DNA of 64,000 bases, taken from Lysinibacillus odysseyi 34hs-1 = NBRC 100172 (lineage in GTDB: Bacteria > Bacillota > Bacilli > Bacillales_A > Planococcaceae). Shown piece after piece: positions 8,796 through 17,083 of this stretch (its first letter is position 1; every line of letters begins with the position of its first letter). The stretch covers positions 62,001 through 126,000 of the forward strand of contig NZ_BCVX01000010.1 in assembly GCF_001591965.1 (NCBI RefSeq), in the 5' to 3' direction. The notes under the pieces are model-generated. The model was not told the DNA's origin. It was given only the letters and a program-made list of their open reading frames with translations, and did no database searches. A program made the translations under genes and the position numbers.

Positions 8796-9959
8796 ATGAT
8801 GGATTTTGAACAAATGAAAAAGCAGTTCCTCTCACTGCTTGAGGAAAGAACACTTGTACACGCTACAATAAGCCAGCCACGCCTGAAATCTAACGAGCTG
8901 AAGCGGGTAAAATTGAAGCCGATTGAGTTGAAAGGCGTCTATACGATCCAGATAGAGTATCAATATGAACGAATTTTGAAGCATGAAAATATCCCTTTGG
9001 AGCAGTTCGCCAGCCATTTTGACCGGTTACTTGAACAGTTCCGGCAAATACATGCACAGTTTACTGAACATACTGTTCATATACAGCTTTCAAAAAAAAA
9101 TAAAGTTCTTTGGAAAGGAGACAAGCAAACAACAATAAAAGAAGTGAATTTAACCCATAATAGAAAAAAGCATTATTTATTGGATGATATGACCCCTTAT
9201 CCTTTCCTTATCCGTCTTGGAGTGCAAACAGAGGATGGTAAGGTTAAAAAACAAAAATATGATAAGTTCAGACAAATCAACCGGTTTGTCGAATTTATAG
9301 ATGATTCTCTGGATTATTTGCCAAAGGACCGTACTATTCGCATCCTGGATTTCGGCTCCGGGAAATCTTATTTAACCTTTGCCCTTTACCACTATTTAAA
9401 AATGGAAAAGGGATTAAATATTCGTGTTACAGGACTAGACCTGAAAAAGGAAGTCATTGAAGAATGCAATCAAATTGCCGCTGACCTTGGCTACGAGGAC
9501 CTGGAGTTTTTAGTAGGAGATATTAGCGATTATAATGAAGAAACGTCCGTTGATATGGTGGTAACATTACATGCATGCGATGTAGCAACAGATATGGCGC
9601 TGGCACGAGCGGTAAAATGGGGAGCTAAGGTCATTTTAAGTGTCCCGTGCTGTCAGCATGAGTTAAATCGCCAGCTACAAGCCCCAACACTTGATATCAT
9701 GCTGCAGCACGGCTTAATTCGGGAACGCTTTGCCTCTTTGGCAACTGATTCGATCCGGGCAGAGCTGTTATCACTTGTAGGATACGATACACAGCTTCTA
9801 GAATTTATTGATATGGAGCATACACCTAAAAACGTACTCATTCGTGCCTATTATACTGGAAAAAAAGGAACGAAAGAGCAGCGTGCCCGCTATGAGGCTT
9901 TTACTACGTTATTGCAGGCAAAGCCATTTCTGCAAACGGAATTACACGATTATCTCTGA
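8796..9959 (+). CDS. Class I SAM-dependent methyltransferase (Methyltransf_32-like)
   Basis: Protein of 387 residues. An N-terminal domain of unknown function (about 1-165) precedes a Rossmann methyltransferase domain with the SAM-binding loop LDFGSGKSYL (about residue 187) and acidic strand TGLDLKK. Family motifs HACDVATD and VPCCQH follow, as in the group that includes eukaryotic GSTCD. The substrate is unknown; an RNA is likely from family context. ATG at 8796 has AAAGAGG six bases ahead. It is monocistronic, with its own terminator. Confidence 0.75.
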   Translation: MMDFEQMKKQFLSLLEERTLVHATISQPRLKSNELKRVKLKPIELKGVYTIQIEYQYERILKHENIPLEQFASHFDRLLEQFRQIHAQFTEHTVHIQLSKKNKVLWKGDKQTTIKEVNLTHNRKKHYLLDDMTPYPFLIRLGVQTEDGKVKKQKYDKFRQINRFVEFIDDSLDYLPKDRTIRILDFGSGKSYLTFALYHYLKMEKGLNIRVTGLDLKKEVIEECNQIAADLGYEDLEFLVGDISDYNEETSVDMVVTLHACDVATDMALARAVKWGAKVILSVPCCQHELNRQLQAPTLDIMLQHGLIRERFASLATDSIRAELLSLVGYDTQLLEFIDMEHTPKNVLIRAYYTGKKGTKEQRARYEAFTTLLQAKPFLQTELHDYL

Positions 9960-9965
9960 GAAAGT

Positions 9966-9992
9966 AAAGACGCTCGCTTCAGCGTCTTTTTT
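9966..9992 (+). terminator. Terminator after methyltransferase gene
   Basis: AAAGACGCT/AGCGTCTTT stem with a 6-base loop followed by TTTTTTC, directly after the stop codon. Confidence 0.93.
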
Positions 9993-10378
9993 CGATAAGC
10001 ACTATAGCGCTATATTAACTTTTTGACCGTTAGAGAAGGAACCGAGCTCAACCAGCAGAGAGCCCCGTATCTTGCCATTTTGCGGAGCAGCATACGATTG
10101 AGTTTCCTTGGTTAGGCTTTAGGGAAGACGCTGTAATATAGAAAATTATAAGCAAATTAACGTTTTTTTCGCTAAAACAGCCGTTTTTTCTGTTTGAAAA
10201 TGTATTTATTCTTCATTTCAACTTACTATAGCTAGCAGAAAGTTATCAGGAAATGTTACAGAATTGTAAAGTTTGAAAATAACAAGTGAATAATTCTATA
10301 GATTTTTTAAAGTTTTTGTTATGATAATTGAGGTTTAATTTTTACTACAATCACATTTATATAGACGGAGGCAATTCC
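9993..10378. other. Upstream region of the phosphate-uptake operon
   Basis: Noncoding. The left part (10036-10109) holds three nested short complementary pairs: AAGGAA/TTCCTT, CTCAA/TTGAG and CGTAT/ATACG. The right part is AT-rich and should contain the DUF47-pit promoter; TATGAT at 10320 is a -10 candidate without a clear -35. I see no convincing PhoP box. Confidence 0.4.
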
Positions 10379-10999
10379 ATGTTCAATTCTAGAAAACAAG
10401 ATCCTTTCTTCTCGTCCCTTCATAAAATTGCTGAAAATATGCAAGAAGCGGTACACTATGCCAATGACTTCCGCATTGAAACAGTTGCAGATTTAAAAGA
10501 AATCAGTATTAAAATGAAGGAATACGAAACTGCCGGTGATAAATTAATCCATGATTTAATTGTCATGCTAAACAAATCATTTATGACTCCTATCGAGCGT
10601 GAGGACATCCTATCCCTCGCGATCCGTATGGATGACATTTTAGACGGCACGGAAGGATGTATTGCGCACTTCGAGATGTTTTCTCTTACTGAAATTGATC
10701 AATCCATGCGCGATTTCCTAGGTTACATTACAAAATCTACAGATGAAATCGTAAAGGCAATGGACTTGCTTAATAAGAAAGATTTAGTAGGTATGCGTCA
10801 GCACGCCATTTTGGTAAAGGATTACGAGCGACAATGTGATGAGGTGCTTCGTTCATCCATCAAGCAGTTATTTTTAAATGAGAAGGATCCAATCCGCTTG
10901 ATCAAATTCAAGGACATTTACGAACAGTTAGAAGAAATTGCCGACTACTGCCAGAATGTCGCAAATACGATTGAAACTATCATTATGCGTAACGCGTAA
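10379..10999 (+). CDS. DUF47 family protein, Pit-associated (YkaA type)
   Basis: Cytoplasmic all-helical protein of 206 residues, PhoU-like DUF47 family, thought to regulate the adjacent Pit phosphate transporter. Conserved acidic clusters (YETAGDKLIHDL, REDILSLAIRMDDILD, DYERQCDEVL) fit the metal-binding helices of the family. ATG at 10379 follows GGAGG; a longer upstream frame lacks a site. Its stop is 18 bp before pit, so the two form an operon. Confidence 0.9.
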   Translation: MFNSRKQDPFFSSLHKIAENMQEAVHYANDFRIETVADLKEISIKMKEYETAGDKLIHDLIVMLNKSFMTPIEREDILSLAIRMDDILDGTEGCIAHFEMFSLTEIDQSMRDFLGYITKSTDEIVKAMDLLNKKDLVGMRQHAILVKDYERQCDEVLRSSIKQLFLNEKDPIRLIKFKDIYEQLEEIADYCQNVANTIETIIMRNA

Positions 11000-11017
11000 T
11001 AGCGGGAGACTTCATAA

Positions 11018-12034
11018 ATGGACACTATATTTTTAATTACGATTTTAGTCGTTATTTTTGCTTTAGCATTTGATTTCATCAATGGCTTTCATGATACAGC
11101 AAATGCCATTGCAACCTCTGTGTCAACACGTGCCTTAAAGCCTCGTGTTGCCGTACTGATGGCCGCAACGATGAATTTTATCGGAGCGCTGACATTTGTT
11201 GGAGTAGCAAAAGCCATCGCCAGCGACATTGTTGACCCATTTTCGTTAAATACTTTTGACGGTGATGTAACGGGGTCAATTGTCATTTTAGGTGCCCTTT
11301 GTTCAGCGATTACCTGGAACCTTCTAACTTGGTACTACGGTATCCCGTCAAGTTCCTCTCATACGCTGATCGGTTCGCTTGCTGGTGCTGCCATCGGGGC
11401 GTCCGGATTTGGAATTTTGAACTACGCGGGCTTTTTAAAAATCTTAGAGGCTCTTATTTTATCTCCTATCATCGCCCTGACAGTCGGCTTTTGTGTAATG
11501 TCAATTTTTAAAATCATTTTTAAAAACCGTAATCTTTATAAAGCGAATAAGCGCTTCCGTATTTTCCAAATTATCACGGCCGCTATTCAATCTTTCACAC
11601 ATGGTACAAATGATGCCCAAAAGGCAATGGGTATTATTACTATGGCTCTCATTGCAGCCGGACTTCAATCAGGGGACGACGTGCAAGGCTGGGTTCGTAT
11701 AGCCTGTGCGACAGCGATGGGATTAGGGACTTCAATCGGCGGCTATAAAATCATCAAAACAGTCGGCGGTAAGATTATGAAAATTCGCCCTATAAATGGG
11801 GTAGCAGCAGATTTATCATCTGCTACAGTCATTTTCGGCGCAACGCTTATTCATCTTCCTGTATCGACAACACATGTTATTTCTTCAGCTATTATGGGTG
11901 TTGGATCAGCGCAGCGTGTCAAAGGTGTCCGCTGGGGCACAGCTCGTAAAATGGTCGTTACATGGGTCATCACGATTCCTATTTCTGCAGTGATGGGAGC
12001 TATCTTCTATACAATACTGCACTTTATTTTCTAA
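11018..12034 (+). CDS. pit: Inorganic phosphate transporter, PiT family
   Basis: Membrane phosphate (metal-phosphate/H+ or Na+) symporter of 338 residues. Both PiT signature repeats are present: GFHDTANAIATSVSTRAL near residue 22 and HGTNDAQKAMGI near residue 198, with the mirrored membrane halves around them. Start ATG 11018 follows GCGGGAG. Second gene of the DUF47-pit unit, ended by a strong terminator. Confidence 0.94.
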   Translation: MDTIFLITILVVIFALAFDFINGFHDTANAIATSVSTRALKPRVAVLMAATMNFIGALTFVGVAKAIASDIVDPFSLNTFDGDVTGSIVILGALCSAITWNLLTWYYGIPSSSSHTLIGSLAGAAIGASGFGILNYAGFLKILEALILSPIIALTVGFCVMSIFKIIFKNRNLYKANKRFRIFQIITAAIQSFTHGTNDAQKAMGIITMALIAAGLQSGDDVQGWVRIACATAMGLGTSIGGYKIIKTVGGKIMKIRPINGVAADLSSATVIFGATLIHLPVSTTHVISSAIMGVGSAQRVKGVRWGTARKMVVTWVITIPISAVMGAIFYTILHFIF

Positions 12035-12039
12035 TATCT

Positions 12040-12074
12040 AAACCGGATTACTTTAAGGTAGTCCGGTTTTTTTC
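12040..12074 (+). terminator. Terminator after pit
   Basis: AAACCGGATTAC pairs with GTAGTCCGGTTT (one G-T pair), followed by TTTTTTTC. Confidence 0.93.
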
Positions 12075-12083
12075 TATTATGCT

Positions 12084-12099
12084 ATTCTAATAATAGAAT
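12084..12099. promoter_or_regulatory. Palindrome upstream of the MMPL transporter gene
   Basis: ATTCTAATAATAGAAT has perfect 6-bp arms around a 4-base centre, 32 bp ahead of the GTG start. It may be an operator for a TetR/MarR-type repressor. No regulator gene is adjacent. Confidence 0.35.
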
Positions 12100-12131
12100 C
12101 GAAACATAAATATGGGAAAGGCGGTGCTATT

Positions 12132-14246
12132 GTGCAAGCCCTAGCAAAATTTGTAACTACATTTTCAAAATCCATTGTTGCATTTTGGGTAATAGCCCTT
12201 ATTATAATGGCCTTTTTTGCTCTTCAACTTCCATCTAAGCTACAAGGAGATGGTTTTTCCGTTGATGGCGATTATAATCGGGTGAACGAGGAACTATCTG
12301 AAACATTTGGACTTCCTGCAGCTACTATTTTCGTTTTATTTGAACAGAAATCGGCATCCGATATTGAGCAGACACTCAAAAAGCTCGGACAGGTAGAGGG
12401 AATCCGTCATGTCATTTCCCCTGTTGATGAGGAAAATTTCAATAAAGATGACTTGGCATACGCCACGTTAGAGCTTGAGCAGACAGATCAAGATTACTTT
12501 GTCATTGTCGATGAGCTGCGAGAGGTTCTTGCAGGAGAAAAAGGCGTATCCATTACCGGGGCTCCTGTTATTTCAAAAGATACAAACACAGCGAGTCAAA
12601 AGGATTTAATGAAGGCAGAAGCTATTGGACTTCCAATCGCTCTCATCGTTCTTTTGCTTGCATTCGGTACGGTCGTCTCTGCCCTTTTACCGGTCATTAT
12701 CGGTGCAGTGACCGTTGTCATCGCCTTTGGGCTACTTGCATTATTTGGCGGAAGCATTGATTTATCGATTTTCGTCATGAATATTGTACCAATGCTAGGT
12801 TTAGCATTAAGCATTGATTTTTCTCTTTTATTTATTAACAGATACCGTGAAGAAAGAGAGCAAACTTCCATCGCTGAAGCTGTACAGACTGCCATCCGTA
12901 CAGCGGGGAAATCGATTATTTTCTCTGCTCTCTGTGTTATGATTGGGCTCGGCTCGATGATAATTATTAATGTAGAGATATTCCAAAATATTGCACTTGG
13001 CGGCTTCATTGCTGTATTATTTGCTGTCATAACAGGACTTACACTCCTGCCTGCATTACTCGTCGTCCTTGGCGACCGGTTGAACAAATGGAGGCTGATT
13101 CGTGTAAAACCAGCTGCTGGCCGTTGGCAAAGTTTTGCTTCGTTTGTTATAAAAAACCCTATCAAAATTATTTTTATTGCTGTATTGCTTTTAGCGGCAG
13201 CCATGATTCCGATTAAGGATATCGAACTGACTATCCCTTCTGTCGATGTGCTTCCATCTTCTTACGATTCCCGTGAAACATACGATGTACTCGTCGATGA
13301 ATTTGATCTCGGTAAACAAACGGCCGTCTTTTTATTAGCAGAACGTAAAGACGGGTGGGGAGAGCCGGCTGGGCTGGAGAAAATCATGAATATTCAGGAA
13401 CAGCTAGCTGATGAACCACTTGTTGCTTCTATAACTTCCGTATTTACAGCAGCCGATATTGACTCTGTTGAGATGTGGGAAGCAGCAAAGGCTAATCCGC
13501 AGACTGCCGGTTTACTGGATGCTGTAGCAGAAAATTTTATACAGGATGACAAAATGTATATCATAGCTGAACTTGATACAAAAAGTGATACGAGTGAAGC
13601 GCAGGATTTTATACGGAAATGGAAAGATAAAGATTTAGGCGTTGATTTTTTAGTTGGGGGACAGGCAGCTTTCAACCAGGAAATCTTTGATGAAATTGCA
13701 GATAAAATCGGAATAGCTGTAGCTATTATTATCTTCACAACATTTATTATTTTAATGATTGCCTTTAAGTCCATTTTGATTCCACTAAAGGCTATCCTGA
13801 TGAATATTCTAGGTCTCGGTTCCACATTCGGCATTCTTGTATATATGTTCCAGTATGGACATTTAGGGATGCCCGAGTCGACACTTGCCCTCATCATTCC
13901 TGTCCTTGTTTTCTGTCTTGTGTTTGGACTAAGCATGGATTACGAAGTATTCCTAATTTCCCGGATTCAAGAGGAATATGATAAGGGTGCAGAAAATACG
14001 AAAGCAACGATTGACGGCCTTGTTTCTACCTCGAAAATCATCACATCAGCTGCGCTCATTATGATTGTCATTACTGGAGCATTTGCGTTCACTGATGTTA
14101 CAACGGTAAAACAGCTTGGTGTCGGTATCGCGATCGCCATTGCCATTGATGCTACCATCATTCGTTTAATGCTCGTGCCAAGCCTTATGAAGTTGTTCGG
14201 AGACTGGAACTGGTGGCTGCCATTTGTAAAACGGAAGCGCCCCTAA
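12132..14246 (+). CDS. MMPL/RND-family membrane transporter
   Basis: Inner-membrane RND-type exporter of 704 residues (YdfJ-like). It has one N-terminal helix, an extracytoplasmic domain (about 35-165), a block of five helices, then the same pattern repeated (about 350-690). Proton-relay-type motifs are visible in the helices: LALSIDFSLLFINRYREE in the first half and VFGLSMDYEVFLISRIQEE in the second, each with an intramembrane Asp. Substrate is unknown; relatives export lipids or drugs. GTG start at 12132 follows AAAGGCGG. It is single-gene between two terminators. Confidence 0.88.
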   Translation: MQALAKFVTTFSKSIVAFWVIALIIMAFFALQLPSKLQGDGFSVDGDYNRVNEELSETFGLPAATIFVLFEQKSASDIEQTLKKLGQVEGIRHVISPVDEENFNKDDLAYATLELEQTDQDYFVIVDELREVLAGEKGVSITGAPVISKDTNTASQKDLMKAEAIGLPIALIVLLLAFGTVVSALLPVIIGAVTVVIAFGLLALFGGSIDLSIFVMNIVPMLGLALSIDFSLLFINRYREEREQTSIAEAVQTAIRTAGKSIIFSALCVMIGLGSMIIINVEIFQNIALGGFIAVLFAVITGLTLLPALLVVLGDRLNKWRLIRVKPAAGRWQSFASFVIKNPIKIIFIAVLLLAAAMIPIKDIELTIPSVDVLPSSYDSRETYDVLVDEFDLGKQTAVFLLAERKDGWGEPAGLEKIMNIQEQLADEPLVASITSVFTAADIDSVEMWEAAKANPQTAGLLDAVAENFIQDDKMYIIAELDTKSDTSEAQDFIRKWKDKDLGVDFLVGGQAAFNQEIFDEIADKIGIAVAIIIFTTFIILMIAFKSILIPLKAILMNILGLGSTFGILVYMFQYGHLGMPESTLALIIPVLVFCLVFGLSMDYEVFLISRIQEEYDKGAENTKATIDGLVSTSKIITSAALIMIVITGAFAFTDVTTVKQLGVGIAIAIAIDATIIRLMLVPSLMKLFGDWNWWLPFVKRKRP

Positions 14247-14307
14247 TGCCTATTAGGCTGTTCCTACAGTAGAAACAAAGATTTTCAGCAGCTATTTACT
14301 AAGCAAT

Positions 14308-14340
14308 AAGGGGGCTATCCAGCTGGATAGCCCTCTTTTT
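14308..14340. terminator. Bidirectional terminator between MMPL and mhqD genes
   Basis: GGGCTATCC/GGATAGCCC stem with loop AGCT. TCTTTTTT follows on the plus strand and CCTTATT on the minus strand, so it serves the two converging genes. Confidence 0.9.
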
Positions 14341-14942
14341 TAACGGAATGTTGCTTCATACCAAACTTTAGCTGCTTGAACTTCATCCATTGTCAATTGA
14401 TGACCGTATTCAAACCACCCAACCTGAACATTCGCCCCTGCCTTTGTAAGAAGCTGCTCTAGTTCCTCTGATTCCTGTGGTGAACACATGAAATCATTCG
14501 TTCCTGCGCCAATCCATACTTGTGTACCCGTCAAATCAGGGATAGTCGCTTCCCGGTCCGGCACCATTGGGTGATGGAGAATGGCACCTGCCAAGCTTCC
14601 TTGATGACGGAACAATAAATTGCCCGCAATATTGGCACCGTTTGAATAGCCGATTGCTACGACTTTATCTAGATCAAAACCGTATTGTACTGCAGCTTCT
14701 TTAATAAATGCCAGCAGTTCATCTGTACGAAAGCGAAGATCTTCCATATCGAAGACTCCCTCAGCGAGACGGCGGAAGAAACGCGGCATTCCCTGCTCCA
14801 TTACTTGCCCCCGAATACTTAAAATATTTGCTTCCGCGTCAATCTCTTTAGCGAGGCCTATTAGATCGTGTTCTGTTCCACCTGTTCCATGCAATAATAA
14901 CAATGTTATTTCCTTTTTGCCTTTTTCAAATATATGTTGCAC
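14340..14942 (-). CDS. mhqD: Alpha/beta hydrolase, MhqD-like carboxylesterase
   Basis: Cytoplasmic esterase-family hydrolase of 200 residues. The catalytic triad is readable: Ser100 in GYSNGAN, Asp150 in GTNDFMCS and His181 in YGHQL, with the oxyanion region LLHGTGG near residue 18. Bacillus MhqD belongs to the MhqR regulon induced by quinones and related electrophiles. GTG at 14942 follows AAGGAG. A sigma-A promoter with an MhqR-type palindrome starting at its -10 lies directly upstream, so control like that of the dioxygenase at 62922 is likely. Confidence 0.85.
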   Translation of the reverse strand: MQHIFEKGKKEITLLLLHGTGGTEHDLIGLAKEIDAEANILSIRGQVMEQGMPRFFRRLAEGVFDMEDLRFRTDELLAFIKEAAVQYGFDLDKVVAIGYSNGANIAGNLLFRHQGSLAGAILHHPMVPDREATIPDLTGTQVWIGAGTNDFMCSPQESEELEQLLTKAGANVQVGWFEYGHQLTMDEVQAAKVWYEATFR

Positions 14943-14958
14943 GTAACCACGCTCCTTA

Positions 14959-14978
14959 TTATCTCGAATTTGAGATAA
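14959..14978 (-). promoter_or_regulatory. MhqR-like operator of mhqD
   Basis: TTATCTCGAATTTGAGATAA is a near-perfect palindrome equal to the Bacillus MhqR site TATCTCGAATTCGAGATA except for one central base. It abuts the -10 element and also forms the last codons of the upstream small ORF. Confidence 0.88.
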
Positions 14979-15207
14979 TTATAGACCGATCTTGTATATT
15001 CGTCAAAGGAACGGATTGTTCATCGATTTCTTCTGTCTTAGGCACCCCCTTATTATTTTCATCTATACCCCCATTATTTCGCCCGTACTTAGACGGATCA
15101 TACGTGTTATAGAAAACGGTAATGAAGATTACTGCTACCAGTGATGCTGCAATAATAGAACCGATAATAATCCCCGCCATTTTCTTACCACTCATACCCT
15201 TCTTCAT
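14959..15207 (-). CDS. Small single-span membrane protein, unknown
   Basis: Protein of 82 residues: a short positively charged N-terminus, one transmembrane helix (about residues 10-34, MAGIIIGSIIAASLVAVIFI), then an Asn/Gly/charged tail facing outward. I do not recognise the family. ATG at 15207 has GGGGGA ahead; the longer frame upstream overlaps the next gene. It follows the 153-residue hypothetical protein by 13 bp and probably shares its transcript. Its last codons coincide with the mhqD operator and promoter. Confidence 0.65.
   Translation of the reverse strand: MKKGMSGKKMAGIIIGSIIAASLVAVIFITVFYNTYDPSKYGRNNGGIDENNKGVPKTEEIDEQSVPLTNIQDRSIIISNSR
14978..15006 (-). promoter_or_regulatory. 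Sigma-A promoter of mhqD
   Basis: On the minus strand TTGACG, a 17-bp spacer and TATAAT. The MhqR-like operator begins at the end of the -10 element, which is classical repression geometry. The promoter lies inside the 3' end of the upstream small gene. Confidence 0.88.
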
Positions 15208-15220
15208 CCCTAATCCCCCT

Positions 15221-15682
15221 TTATTTGGCAGGTCGGAAACCTTCTTCGCGTAAGTAGTCAACCGCCGCTTCACGTGTACCAAATGACTCTTCTAAATTTT
15301 CCTTATGATATATATTCCAAACACGGTTATCATAAACGAGTTCAAGCTTTGTCTGCATCCGATCGCTCCATACTTCAATAACCGGCTCATCATCGAATTC
15401 TTCTGATAAATAATCAATAGAATCACCGATAATTTCCCGCAGCGCCTCCGCAGAGTAATCGCGAATATTTACAAGTCCCTTATCCGTTGCTTCTTTTTCA
15501 TATTTTAATAAATCGCCGATAAATACGAACCCATTGCCATTTGGGTGCAATTTTTCCACGACAATCGTTTTTTCGTACAAGCTTTCTTCAAAGTGATAGT
15601 TTAAACGTTTCAATGAGATTTCTTTCTTCGTCAGCTGTGGAAATTCCTCAATGATTGCCTGTTTTTGTTCAAATGTTAGCAT
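15221..15682 (-). CDS. Hypothetical acidic cytoplasmic protein
   Basis: Protein of 153 residues, acidic and without a signal peptide or membrane segment; family not recognised. It has a helical N-terminus (about 1-35), a mixed alpha/beta middle and a C-terminal TREAAVDYLREEGF stretch that looks like a small alpha-helical end. ATG at 15682 follows AAAGGAG. It is the first gene of a pair with the small membrane protein. Confidence 0.7.
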   Translation of the reverse strand: MLTFEQKQAIIEEFPQLTKKEISLKRLNYHFEESLYEKTIVVEKLHPNGNGFVFIGDLLKYEKEATDKGLVNIRDYSAEALREIIGDSIDYLSEEFDDEPVIEVWSDRMQTKLELVYDNRVWNIYHKENLEESFGTREAAVDYLREEGFRPAK

Positions 15683-15810
15683 AAAACGCTCCTTTATAAT
15701 TCTTTTCGCAAATAGTATAACATAGGAAAAAAACTTTAGCGCTACAGTAAATGATTAAGATGCACATTATCGGAAGTGATAAATCAAAGGATGAATCCTT
15801 CCCTATGTAA

Positions 15811-15841
15811 TAAAAAAGAAGCATGCCTTGTTACATGCTTC
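15811..15841 (-). terminator. Terminator of the AI-2E family gene
   Basis: GAAGCATG/CATGCTTC stem with an 8-base loop, followed on the minus strand by TTTTTTA. Confidence 0.92.
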
Positions 15842-15847
15842 CTTCTA

Positions 15848-16927
15848 TTATACGGTCTTTGTGGCAGCTTCTTTAATTTTCTTTCGTTCCTCATAAATAT
15901 TGATGACAATAGCCTTCAATACGGCATATGTAGGAATAGCGATCAAAATACCGATAAAGCCTGCAATATTACCTGCTGCTAATACGAGCGATATGACCGT
16001 AAGCGGATGAATATCCAGCGTTTTCCCCATAATATTCGGTGTAATAAGATTGCTTTCTATCTGTTGGGCTACCAGCGTCACGACTCCTACCCAAATAACC
16101 AGCACCGGTTTCTGAACAAGTGCCACTACAACAGCCGGCACGAGCGATACCCATGGACCGATAAATGGAATCATATTCATAAAGAAAGAGAAAATCGCTA
16201 GCAACAGCGCATAATCAAGCTTAATAATTAAATAGCCAATAAACATCATCAATGCGAGCAGTGAGCTGATAATTACTTGTCCTTGAACATAGCTGCGAAG
16301 AACACCGTCGATATCCTCCAGCGTATCTTTAACCCATGTGCGGCGATTCCCTGTAAAGATTTTATAAATATTAGGAGCAAACTTTTCGTGATCTTTTAGC
16401 ATGAAGATAAAAAAGAATGGTACCAATATTAATGTAAATGTAGCTGATACGGCTCCGCTGATGAAGGATACTATCCAGGTGCTTCCCTTTACAGCGATTG
16501 ACTGGATGGAATTAGAAATAGACTCCACAAAGTCTTCCAGCTGCGGAGGTAAATTGTCTTTATTGTCCATCACATAATCTGCTGTATCCTGAATATTTTT
16601 CGCAATGGATGGGGCATTTTCCACCAAATTATTTACCTGTGTAGCAATTGGATTACCAATCATCAGTAAAAGACTTGTCACTATTCCTGTCAGCAGGATC
16701 AGAATGGTTGTAATGCTTCCCCATCTCGGTAATCCCCGTTTCTCCAGTACGCGCTGAATAGGCTCCGTTACATAATAGAGAACTCCCCCTAATAATAAAG
16801 GGATAAAAATAGTTTTTAAAATGATGACCAGTGGATTAAAAATCCCTTTAATTTCTATAAAATATTTTACAATTAAAAGTCCTATTAAAATTCCCACACC
16901 GGTTTGAAACCATAGCTTTTTTGTCAA
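15848..16927 (-). CDS. AI-2E family transporter (TqsA/YueF-like)
   Basis: Membrane protein of 359 residues from the AI-2E/UPF0118 family. Two N-terminal helix pairs, a long amphipathic central domain (about 85-150) and five C-terminal helices are visible. The family motif FFMNMIPFIGPWVSLVPA is near residue 245 and QQIESNLITPNIMG near residue 290. Members export autoinducer-2 or act as Na+/H+ antiporters, and sequence alone does not decide which. The start is TTG at 16927 near GAAGTGAAGG, a weak context. Confidence 0.88.
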   Translation of the reverse strand: MTKKLWFQTGVGILIGLLIVKYFIEIKGIFNPLVIILKTIFIPLLLGGVLYYVTEPIQRVLEKRGLPRWGSITTILILLTGIVTSLLLMIGNPIATQVNNLVENAPSIAKNIQDTADYVMDNKDNLPPQLEDFVESISNSIQSIAVKGSTWIVSFISGAVSATFTLILVPFFFIFMLKDHEKFAPNIYKIFTGNRRTWVKDTLEDIDGVLRSYVQGQVIISSLLALMMFIGYLIIKLDYALLLAIFSFFMNMIPFIGPWVSLVPAVVVALVQKPVLVIWVGVVTLVAQQIESNLITPNIMGKTLDIHPLTVISLVLAAGNIAGFIGILIAIPTYAVLKAIVINIYEERKKIKEAATKTV

Positions 16928-17032
16928 TTTCCTTCACTTCCTTTCTTACCTCTCTTTTATTATAAATCTATATACGCTTATTTACACAAAAAGGTGTCAC
17001 AGCAGAAAAGAAAATTAGTATCACTTCTTCCT

Positions 17033-17072
17033 CACAAAAGAGCCGCCCTATAAGATGATCTAATAGGACGGC
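17033..17072 (-). terminator. Terminator of the oligoendopeptidase gene
   Basis: On the minus strand GCCGTCCTAT pairs with ATAGGGCGGC, followed by TCTTTTG. Confidence 0.8.
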
Positions 17073-17083
17073 ACTCTTTTTAT

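Noticed and set aside
10250-10330. PhoP box ahead of the phosphate-uptake operon
   Set aside because: TTACAGAATTGTAAAG has a loose likeness to the TTAACA direct repeats but lacks the repeated 11-bp spacing.
12596-13204. Long minus-strand frames inside the MMPL gene (also 13394-13936)
   Set aside because: Antisense shadows of a well-supported transporter; composition (Ser, Ile, Asn, Met runs) is typical of shadow frames.
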